Origin: CAYRZL01 sp964428795
GTDB taxonomy: Bacteria > Bacillota > Clostridia > Lachnospirales > Lachnospiraceae
Direction of reading: 5' to 3'
DNA length: 9,296 nt
NCBI GenBank assembly: GCA_964428795.1
Contig: CAYRZL010000093.1
Coordinates: 1-9,296, forward strand
The notes beneath the pieces were generated by a model. It was not told where the DNA came from. It saw only the letters and a list, made by a program, of their open reading frames with translations, and made no database searches. Numbering within the stretch: position 1 is the stretch's first letter; each line of letters starts with the position of its first letter. Position numbers and translations under genes: made by a program. Below are positions 1-6,903 of the stretch, piece by piece.

Positions 1-13
1 ATATGCTTGTGCG

Positions 14-38
14 AGAGCCCTAATCTCTATGGGGCTCT
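14..38. other. Small hairpin downstream of the operon
   Basis: A 7-bp inverted repeat (AGAGCCC at 14-20, GGGCTCT at 32-38) with an 11-nt loop lies about 25 nt past the stop codon of the last operon gene. It could fold in RNA from either strand. No T-run follows it on either strand, so it is not a convincing intrinsic terminator. It may be a 3'-end processing or stability element, or chance. The operon's real terminator may lie beyond the left edge. Confidence 0.3.
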
Positions 39-63
39 GTGTCAAAATGAACAACTACATACG

Positions 64-1083
64 TTATAATGATTCATTTGCGCTATCTCTTTTTTCTCTT
101 TGTTCCTTTTGGTATAACAGGTAATCCTCGTAGCTGTATTTATATTTCAGATAAGCATAATAATAGCACCGCACCAGCATGATAATACATACGAATATAT
201 AAATCAAAAATCGTGTTGCGTCCTGATAAAAAGTTGCAACACGGCTGCCCAAAGCGGAAGAAGTTCCTGTGAAAAGAACATATAAGTTTGTAATTGCTAT
301 CACTAAAAGCAGATTACGCATCATAACGTAAAAGCCATCAAACATTCGCCGCTTGGATTCGTTTCCTTTGCCGACCAATTCGGTTTGAATTGCTGCATTT
401 TCATGCACCTTTTTTTCAATATCGGTATCAATTTTCAAAAAAACATTTTTTGAGCGTATGGCTTCTTTAACGATACCAATTACAGCGGCTATAATAATTA
501 TAATAACGCCTGCAGCTATCAGGAATATTATTGGTACACCTATCCACGACCACTGTAAATAGTGAACCGGGATAAGAACCATAATCAACACAAGTAGTAT
601 AGACATTGCCAACGGAATAGGCCATGCATTTTGTATGATTTCTTTAATTACATTTAAAATTCCTCTGCGTTTTTGTGTCCCCCTTTTCTGATCCTCGCCT
701 TGATTCGAGGACTGGTCTTGCGATGCTTGTCCGTCTTGCGGTGCTTGCCTGCCTTTCTGCGCTTGTTCACCCGAAGAAAGCAGGCTCGCATAGATTTTCT
801 TGTCATCCCCAAATACTTTTTTAGCCGCATAATACCGAGGATTAAACAGCATACATTTCCATAAACCGCGCTCTACGAAATCTCCAATTTCATGTATAAG
901 CATACCAACGGTATATCCCATGATTAAAAGAATCACCGTATCTGCCGTTGTGTTTTCCGGAAAGTACGTGTTCCAAATGGATTGTAAATGATAGTTCTGG
1001 TCAAACAAGAGAACTAATAGGCTGCCGGGGACCAACATGCCAAGGAAATCAATGATCGTTAACTCTTTTATAAAGTCTCCCAT
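64..1083 (-). CDS. Multi-pass membrane protein, RADAR accessory (possibly Csx27/RdrC-like)
   Basis: This 339-aa predicted inner-membrane protein is the last gene of the operon. About six hydrophobic segments are visible, near residues 10-27 (an LVPGSLLVLLF stretch after a short polar start), 49-65, 155-174, 181-206 (very Ile/Val rich), 254-273 and 290-308. A polar Gln/Gly/Ser/Lys linker (about 104-140) separates the first helix pair from the rest, and the tail is charged. The start ATG follows GAGGAA at 7-nt spacing, 20 nt after the rdrB stop, so co-translation from the same mRNA is likely. RADAR loci are known to carry optional membrane proteins of the Csx27-like (RdrC) or SLATT (RdrD) type. 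The N-terminal 'DFLGMLVPGSLLVLLF' followed by 'GYTVGMLIHEIGD' reminds me of Csx27-type N-termini, but the protein looks longer than those families as I remember them. Inferred role: membrane anchoring, or permeabilisation during the anti-phage response. The membrane nature is clear; the family is not. Confidence 0.75.
   Translation of the reverse strand: MGDFIKELTIIDFLGMLVPGSLLVLLFDQNYHLQSIWNTYFPENTTADTVILLIMGYTVGMLIHEIGDFVERGLWKCMLFNPRYYAAKKVFGDDKKIYASLLSSGEQAQKGRQAPQDGQASQDQSSNQGEDQKRGTQKRRGILNVIKEIIQNAWPIPLAMSILLVLIMVLIPVHYLQWSWIGVPIIFLIAAGVIIIIIAAVIGIVKEAIRSKNVFLKIDTDIEKKVHENAAIQTELVGKGNESKRRMFDGFYVMMRNLLLVIAITNLYVLFTGTSSALGSRVATFYQDATRFLIYIFVCIIMLVRCYYYAYLKYKYSYEDYLLYQKEQREKRDSANESL
715..750. 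repeat. Imperfect 18-bp tandem repeat inside the membrane-protein gene
   Basis: Two adjacent 18-bp units (715-732 and 733-750) match at 15 of 18 positions. They encode two near-identical hexapeptides, RQAPQD/GQASQD, in the polar cytoplasm-like linker. The unit length is a multiple of three, so gain or loss of a copy keeps the frame and only changes the linker length. Confidence 0.6.
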
Positions 1084-1103
1084 TTATACATTCCTCTTTT
1101 GCT

Positions 1104-3920
1104 TTATAATGCTTGGACACTGCTATCTTTTGGGCATGGCCCCTGGAATCCTTGCTCCAGCCCCATCACCCGGATATCATCCAACCATGCATAGATGTCA
1201 TTTTTCTTAAAGCGCTGATTCTCCTTTTCGTCTTGGATCTGCTCCAACGATCTTGCCAATAAGGCGTACTCATTTTCCAAATCGGTATAAAATACACCCT
1301 TATCGTCCGTATTAATTGATACATGAAGCTGAGGGCAGGAATCCTTTTCCTGTTGGGAAAGCGGAAGCCCTTTATTGTAGAATGCCAAAATTGGATGCTC
1401 CTCATATTTCCTGAAGGTACTAATCAGTACATTGGAAGATGGATTGACCTCAATGGAGATGCCACGCATTGCGATTTCGTTTCTTAGTGCAACCTGAACG
1501 GCCTTAGCACCGCGGACATAAGCTTTGGATATCGTTGTGGAAACCCGCCGGTTTCCTTCCGCCTTGATTATCGGATCAAAATGATAATAATAATTCAAAA
1601 GGCTGCATTCCGCAATGTAGCGGGTATCAAACTTCGCCGGAAAAAGCTGGTTGGAACTGCACCGATCCCAATCATCCAATGGCGGCTCCGATATACTATA
1701 ATATCCTTTTTTATACAAATCCGGGCAGTCACCACGCAATGTCCACGCCATATAATAGGTGTCAATATCAAAACTACACGTATGGACGTGATAGTTCCGC
1801 TTTTTTTCGTCATCGGCATACTCTTGCTCCGCCCGAAGCATAATTCTATGCATTGCCGTTTCATCAATATGGTTTTGATATACAATACTAAACCAATAGT
1901 TAAACTCATTCCGCAATTCTTGGCGAAGTAAATCAGATTCTGGAATATGGTAGTGTTGAAGCGCATGGTAAAACCAAGCCAGATTGTCCAGCAGATCCTG
2001 AACCGGCAAAGTGACGCGGTAATTTTTGGAAGCATACCACTTTTCCACATCCGTACCAAGCGCAACTCCGTGCCCCAAGCGATCTCCGCAATCCAGATTC
2101 AAAAAGCAGACAGCCTCATTGATAGCACGTAGTCCGTCGATAAGATCCAGAAAATCCTCTCCTACATGGTAGGTTTTCCCCAATGCAGGAAGGGAATATT
2201 CCACCCCCTTCTCATTGCCAGCGCTGACATGTTGGCCCAGTAGCCGATACACTGTGCCGAATACTTCCGGTCGGCAACCAATCTCCTGGGCACAGGCATC
2301 GATCCCCCACACCCTGGCCGCTAAAAGCGGAAACCGATTGCGAAATTCCACAATCCCCCACATCTGTTTGCGGAGATGGATGCGCAGCCGGTAATGACGG
2401 CATTCCATGATGTTTTCCACAAAAGAACGCTGCGAGATACTGGTCCAATGCACCTCCCGCAATGCAGTATCCTCCGCTTTGATGAAATGGAACACATAGT
2501 AAAAGCGGGATCGTAGCTCGGCAAACTCGCCGGCTTGATCTGCACTCAAACCATCCCCTAATGTGGCTTTCTCCAAACCGGCAATCAGGCGCTGGTTTTG
2601 TTCTGCCGTTTGCGCCGGAGACAAACGGATCTCCAGCTCTTTCAAGTAAGGTTTGGCCACCAGGGGTTCCCGGATCGCTAGCCTAGTAACCCATTGTTCC
2701 GAAGTAGCGTCCCCAATAAAATCCCATTTATGATTTTGAATCCGGTCAAAATTATCAAAGCCAATCAGATCGTTGCTTTGCACAAGCTGAAAGCGCAGTT
2801 CCCCCCGCAAAAGAAGATAGGCATAAAATAAATTGTGCTCAGATGGGGTCAATCTTTGGAATGCCGCTGTGTGGTAAATATCCGTAAGCATCTGATACAT
2901 AAACCAACGTTCACCCGCAAAAGATTCATAGGTTTCTTCGCCGCTGCGAATATGCCCTTGGAAAAGACGCAATGCATAATCTGCACAAGCGCCATCCCCC
3001 TCCGCCCTGGCAGAGATAGCAGCTTGTAGATTAACTGTCTCCATCAATAACTGGTCTGGATCAGATAAAAGTTTGTAGACGTCACCACATTGCAATGGAG
3101 CATCGTATTTTGAAAGCCGTAGGCAAGGTTTTCCGGTCAGACGAGTACACAAATAGAGACGGATCAGAGCAGCTTGTAGTTGTAAAACCGCCCAAGGATT
3201 TGGGGCGGTACGAGTATCTTTCCCCTGAGTAGGAAATATCAATTGGTCAATAACTTGCCTAGAGGAAACACATCGCACATTTTCTTGATGCAATTTCTCA
3301 AAGTGTTTTACATAGCTGCTCTCCGTCAAGTGATTCATTAAGCTAATCCACGAAACCTGAAAATATGGGGTAGAACCCCAAATATGGTAATGATGCTCTG
3401 CAATGCCGCGCCGCACCATGTTATTCAGCTGTTTGTTATTGTGGGAAATTGTATATCCCCAGCTGAAATGAGTACGGCCAGAATGGCCCCGATCCATATC
3501 GTACAAGGCGTACATAGTGGTAACAGGAAACTCTTCCCCCAAACTGCGAGTCAATCGGCGCCAAGGCAGCAATTCCTGATAACGGCAGCAAACCACACCG
3601 TTTTCTTCTGTCAGCAGCAAATACAGCAGTTCCGTAAGAAGGTCAAACACATGGATAAAGCCGCGGAGAGAATCGTGCAGATGCGTTTCTGCCTGGTCGC
3701 AGATATAGTCACTGACTGTCTGCGCAATAAAGAGGCATTCCATTGCTGTGTAATGGTGGTTGAACGTCTCATCCTCCATCATCAGATTTGCTAAGGTTTG
3801 GCAAGAGATTGCATTGTACTGGATATTCCCGCAGAATACTTCCTGCACCGGAACCCTGCGAAACAAAAGGTTCGCCAACGGCACGAGAAGATCCGCGTTG
3901 ATTTCTTTCCGATTGATCAT
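1104..3920 (-). CDS. rdrB: RdrB, divergent adenosine deaminase of the RADAR anti-phage system
   Basis: This 938-aa protein is an adenosine/AMP-deaminase-fold enzyme with all metal and catalytic motifs visible. They are H177-Y-H179 in 'EHHYHIWGS' (compare ExHxHxxG), H585 and E588 in 'HVGED' (HAGE motif: zinc ligand and proton-shuttle Glu), H617 in 'RLGHG', the structural 'EVNPSSN' at 824-830, and D872-D873 in 'SINTDD'. The spacing is greatly expanded relative to about 350-aa housekeeping deaminases: roughly 405 residues between the first two motifs and 255 between H617 and D872. A 170-residue N-terminal extension is also present. Such expansion is characteristic of RdrB. Members of this family form large shells with RdrA and deaminate adenosine in RNA and/or ATP/dATP to inosine forms on infection. 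The ATG lies 2 nt after the rdrA stop, with AAAGGA inside the end of rdrA at 7-nt spacing, so translational coupling is likely. All catalytic residues are intact, so the enzyme should be active. The RdrB assignment rests on these motifs plus the adjacent large ATPase gene. Confidence 0.93.
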   Translation of the reverse strand: MINRKEINADLLVPLANLLFRRVPVQEVFCGNIQYNAISCQTLANLMMEDETFNHHYTAMECLFIAQTVSDYICDQAETHLHDSLRGFIHVFDLLTELLYLLLTEENGVVCCRYQELLPWRRLTRSLGEEFPVTTMYALYDMDRGHSGRTHFSWGYTISHNNKQLNNMVRRGIAEHHYHIWGSTPYFQVSWISLMNHLTESSYVKHFEKLHQENVRCVSSRQVIDQLIFPTQGKDTRTAPNPWAVLQLQAALIRLYLCTRLTGKPCLRLSKYDAPLQCGDVYKLLSDPDQLLMETVNLQAAISARAEGDGACADYALRLFQGHIRSGEETYESFAGERWFMYQMLTDIYHTAAFQRLTPSEHNLFYAYLLLRGELRFQLVQSNDLIGFDNFDRIQNHKWDFIGDATSEQWVTRLAIREPLVAKPYLKELEIRLSPAQTAEQNQRLIAGLEKATLGDGLSADQAGEFAELRSRFYYVFHFIKAEDTALREVHWTSISQRSFVENIMECRHYRLRIHLRKQMWGIVEFRNRFPLLAARVWGIDACAQEIGCRPEVFGTVYRLLGQHVSAGNEKGVEYSLPALGKTYHVGEDFLDLIDGLRAINEAVCFLNLDCGDRLGHGVALGTDVEKWYASKNYRVTLPVQDLLDNLAWFYHALQHYHIPESDLLRQELRNEFNYWFSIVYQNHIDETAMHRIMLRAEQEYADDEKKRNYHVHTCSFDIDTYYMAWTLRGDCPDLYKKGYYSISEPPLDDWDRCSSNQLFPAKFDTRYIAECSLLNYYYHFDPIIKAEGNRRVSTTISKAYVRGAKAVQVALRNEIAMRGISIEVNPSSNVLISTFRKYEEHPILAFYNKGLPLSQQEKDSCPQLHVSINTDDKGVFYTDLENEYALLARSLEQIQDEKENQRFKKNDIYAWLDDIRVMGLEQGFQGPCPKDSSVQAL

Positions 3921-3922
3921 AC

Positions 3923-6817
3923 TCAGTTCCTTTGATTAATTTGAGCCGCATCTGTATCACCCCGCCTATATAGCACGGACCTCATCATTTTCGTGAAAAG
4001 ATCCTTAATCTGTGAGTTCTGTGGAGTTTGTGGATTCTGCGAGTCCTGTTGAAATGGCCCCACAAAGCCTTCATAAAACCAGGATGTTCTATAATTATCA
4101 GCAAATCCCTTTCCTGTTATATTATAAAATTCATCTTGCTTTTCTAGTTCTTCGCCAATATCATTATACAATGCGGCAACACTATCCCATATCTTTTCTA
4201 CTTCTATCGTTTTTTGAATTCGGCGATCATAGTAGGCAACACTGGCGGTGCGCTTAATGATATTATACATCATGTCAAAATGATAAAGCGGCAAGGGCAT
4301 CTCAGAAAAATTTATCCCAGAGAGGAAAGATTCAACTTTTTCCCTCCAGCGGCTTTTAAATGAATCCTTTACTTTTTCCAATCCCTCCTGCGTGAAATCA
4401 CAGTCCGTCAGCCCGGTTGTCGATTGATACTGTGCAACAAGCTCGTTCAAACGATTATTTTGCTTCTGTTTATCCTGTTCCTTATTCTGCATCTCCTGAT
4501 CTGTCTTTTCGGATCCTTCTGAAGATAGTGGCTCGCTTTCCTTTGATGAATCACTCTGTTTACGAGTGTCTTCAAGAATATGCTCTGCACCTTTGATACC
4601 TTTTCGGATTTTCTCCGTTTGAAGTCCCAACTCCAAAAAACTATTCATCCCAAGCTGAACAAGGTTTTCGCTAATAGTTTTAAAGTATTCTTTGCTTTTG
4701 ACAGAATTTATAGCAAAATTTAAAACATTAAAACAAACTTCTTCATCTTGATTAGACTTCATCGTATATTTGATCGATTTAACGTCTTCTGCGACATCTT
4801 GTTCTATTGTCCATTTCATCCCGCTTTTTGGATAATGAGTAAAAAACATTCCTAATAATGCCAATGCCTGAATAAAAACTTTTAATTTTTCCTGTTCTTC
4901 CTGTTTTTTGCTTTCTTCTAGGGGTTCATTTTCCTTTTGCATACACCCCAATATAGAATTTGTGATGTCTTCATCTACTTGAAAATCAAAAAAGCTATTA
5001 ACCCCCAAACTTACCGAACCAATATTTTTCGGGGCACGTTGCGCCGTTGAAATCAACGAGGTTGGCCCTTGTGCGAGAGAAGGTATAACCTTCGGCAGCA
5101 TCTCATTAGCCCAGCGGCTTGCAATGGAGGAGCCGAGGAACTGCTCTACCTGCTCGCCTGAGATTTGATCTGTTCTTGCATTAATGCATAGCTGATTCAG
5201 AAGGATCGAATGGCTGCTTAAAATACAGTAAATCAGGTCTTTGCTATAGGCATCTTTCTCCAAACGGGTCACATAATACAGGCCCCGCAAAAGTTCCCCA
5301 TAGCTGTATTGCCAGCGCTGGCTTGGGTAGCTGATTCCGCTTTGGCCAGATGCCGTACAGCGGCTCCGAATATCATCCACCAAAATCCGAGCCTGTCGCT
5401 CCAGGGGCTGCTGTGACAATCTGTACAGGTAGTTGGACTCGTTTTCCACCAGATGCTCCCCGGCAAATTGGTTATATGTGTAATTGAGAAGCAATCGGCG
5501 GTTATTTTTATAGGCTTCCTGCTGCGCTTTGCCAGACAAATTTTCCACATCATCAAAAGCCTCAAAAACCCGGATGAGTACACTGAGTTCCCGCAAATTG
5601 CGCGGTTCAAAAAAGTGTTTCTTCTTCCCGCGGGAATCAAAATATACCCCTGTTTTATGGGCAATGATCCGCAGAATAAACTCCTTGACGGGGATCACGG
5701 CCTCCTCATCGCCCTTTTCGGGAGAGGTATCCTTAAACGGTGCCGGCCCCTCTTTATATGGAAACTGCACGGACAAGCCCAGTTGATTATCTACATTCAC
5801 ACGAGAAATATCCGGCATATAGATGCGTTGCTCATCCGCAATCAGTTTGGCCAAAAATTGCTGCACCAGATTCTTGACTTCCTGTTGTTCACTTTGATTG
5901 CAAGCTTCATAGTGCTTTTTCTCATAAAAAGTGCGTCGCAAATGATTGCTGCAGTTTCTTTTCAAGAGATTTTCGTTGTAGGTCATCAATACAATGATGC
6001 CGGGACAGCTCAGATAATCGTAAACTTGTTCCAACAGGGTATAGCAATCCCGCTCGCTGGCCCCGTCAATGCTCTGGTACATATCCACATCGTCCAAAGC
6101 TATGACCAGATAGTGTTCTAGATGATAACCCTGCCAGTCCTGCTGTTTATTAATGTAATTCAGCAGTTTTTTCACCAACGCTCTGAACTCTTTGGCAGTA
6201 GAATGGCTGCTGGCGAGATTCTGCAGTTCCCGAAGAGCGGACTCCCCCTCGGAAAAATGAGCATGCTTTTTCAGGCGGCTCATATTCTGGTAAAGCATAT
6301 CAAAATCCTGGTAAATTTCGCGCAGTTCTTCCTGATAATGGGCGCGTAAATCATTTCCGCTACTTCGCTCGCGCAGGTCATTCAACATCCGAGCCAAAAC
6401 AATAGCAATAATATCCTCGCTCCCCCGTAAAACACCGGCATCAATGGGTTCCAGGCAAATAAAAGATGGTTTCCGCTCAAACTGGAACAGATCGGAAGAA
6501 TTTGTGGAATTATATTGCTTCAACTGGCAAAGGATTGTCTGCATGGCGGAGGTTTTGCCCGTCCCTCGCTCCCCAATAAAAGGAATCACTGTATGGATCC
6601 GCCGTTGCTGAACGGATGAGTTTGTTTTCCCCATGTAGGATTCCTGTTCGGAACTTTCTTCTTTTTCGTTCGCCAAAAGGATATTTTGGAGAGCGTGAGC
6701 TGCTTGTCGAAATTCTTTTTCAAAAATATCCCGTTTCCATTCGCCTTTTTCCAAAACAATAGCGCTATTTTGACGAACATTTTTTAGTTTCACGATCCTA
6801 TTAACGTTTTGGTCCAT
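3923..6817 (-). CDS. rdrA: RdrA, P-loop ATPase of the RADAR anti-phage system
   Basis: This 964-aa cytoplasmic P-loop NTPase has Walker A 'GERGTGKTS' at 82-90 (K88), Walker B 'YLVIALDDVDM' at 236-246 (D242, D243, D245), and a sensor-1-like 'LMTYNENLL' at 277-285 (N281). A basic 'EPRNLREL' helix near 404-411 could supply the sensor-2/lid arginine. Residues after about 420 are mostly helical with no family I can name. Residues about 752-790 are a low-complexity Ser/Glu/Lys/Gln linker, and 924-936 is a Gln-x-Ser/Pro repeat. RdrA proteins oligomerise into rings and are required with RdrB for defence, ATP use and substrate delivery. The start is supported by AAAGGA about 10 nt upstream of the ATG. 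A strong hairpin ends about 25 nt upstream of the start, leaving no room for a separate promoter in the gap. The gene is followed 2 nt later by rdrB. The AAA-like class and the partnership are well supported; the C-terminal half is not assigned. Confidence 0.92.
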   Translation of the reverse strand: MDQNVNRIVKLKNVRQNSAIVLEKGEWKRDIFEKEFRQAAHALQNILLANEKEESSEQESYMGKTNSSVQQRRIHTVIPFIGERGTGKTSAMQTILCQLKQYNSTNSSDLFQFERKPSFICLEPIDAGVLRGSEDIIAIVLARMLNDLRERSSGNDLRAHYQEELREIYQDFDMLYQNMSRLKKHAHFSEGESALRELQNLASSHSTAKEFRALVKKLLNYINKQQDWQGYHLEHYLVIALDDVDMYQSIDGASERDCYTLLEQVYDYLSCPGIIVLMTYNENLLKRNCSNHLRRTFYEKKHYEACNQSEQQEVKNLVQQFLAKLIADEQRIYMPDISRVNVDNQLGLSVQFPYKEGPAPFKDTSPEKGDEEAVIPVKEFILRIIAHKTGVYFDSRGKKKHFFEPRNLRELSVLIRVFEAFDDVENLSGKAQQEAYKNNRRLLLNYTYNQFAGEHLVENESNYLYRLSQQPLERQARILVDDIRSRCTASGQSGISYPSQRWQYSYGELLRGLYYVTRLEKDAYSKDLIYCILSSHSILLNQLCINARTDQISGEQVEQFLGSSIASRWANEMLPKVIPSLAQGPTSLISTAQRAPKNIGSVSLGVNSFFDFQVDEDITNSILGCMQKENEPLEESKKQEEQEKLKVFIQALALLGMFFTHYPKSGMKWTIEQDVAEDVKSIKYTMKSNQDEEVCFNVLNFAINSVKSKEYFKTISENLVQLGMNSFLELGLQTEKIRKGIKGAEHILEDTRKQSDSSKESEPLSSEGSEKTDQEMQNKEQDKQKQNNRLNELVAQYQSTTGLTDCDFTQEGLEKVKDSFKSRWREKVESFLSGINFSEMPLPLYHFDMMYNIIKRTASVAYYDRRIQKTIEVEKIWDSVAALYNDIGEELEKQDEFYNITGKGFADNYRTSWFYEGFVGPFQQDSQNPQTPQNSQIKDLFTKMMRSVLYRRGDTDAAQINQRN
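4013..4048. repeat. Degenerate 9-bp tandem repeat, about four copies, near the 3' end of rdrA
   Basis: Four 9-bp units resembling GAGTTCTGT on the plus strand encode QDS-QNP-QTP-QNS in the C-terminal tail of RdrA (residues 924-935). The unit is in frame, so copy-number change would alter tail length without breaking the gene. The copies have diverged, so this may be an old expansion. Confidence 0.6.
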
Positions 6818-6842
6818 ATTTTTTCAATCCTTTTTCTATTTT

Positions 6843-6890
6843 AAAACACCGATGTGAACGGCTATTTTTGCCGATACACATCGGTGCTTT
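6843..6890 (-). terminator. Long hairpin with U-tract between the TPR gene and rdrA (leaky terminator/attenuator)
   Basis: A perfect 10-bp inverted repeat (CACCGATGTG at 6847-6856, CACATCGGTG at 6877-6886) extends by an A-tract/T-tract (6843-6846 with 6887-6890, one G-U) to about 14 bp. A second 4-bp CGGC/GCCG stem sits inside it with a 7-nt loop. Read on the minus strand it lies about 14 nt after the TPR-gene stop and ends in TTTT then AAAATAG, about 25 nt before the rdrA ATG. It has the form of an intrinsic terminator with a short U-tract, so partial read-through is likely. It would lower rdrA-rdrB output relative to the first gene, or it may be a regulated switch. Confidence 0.75.
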
Positions 6891-6903
6891 CTTCTTGTAC
6901 AAA

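Noticed and set aside
14..38. The operon terminator
   Set aside because: A 7-bp stem with an 11-nt loop and no following T-run on either strand. It is listed only as a small hairpin.
64..1083. A type VI-B CRISPR locus, suggested by a Csx27-like membrane protein
   Set aside because: No repeat-spacer array and no Cas13b (no paired RxxxxH HEPN motifs) are seen in the window. The neighbours are RADAR genes.
3384..3794. A 136-codon plus-strand open frame opposite rdrB
   Set aside because: Shadow of rdrB: no family features, no upstream promoter or SD, and unusual His/Cys/Gln-rich content.
5453..6121. A 222-codon open frame on the plus strand, antisense to rdrA
   Set aside because: It lies wholly opposite the conserved ATPase region, has no ribosome binding site or recognisable domain, and its composition is what the reverse strand of a coding gene gives.
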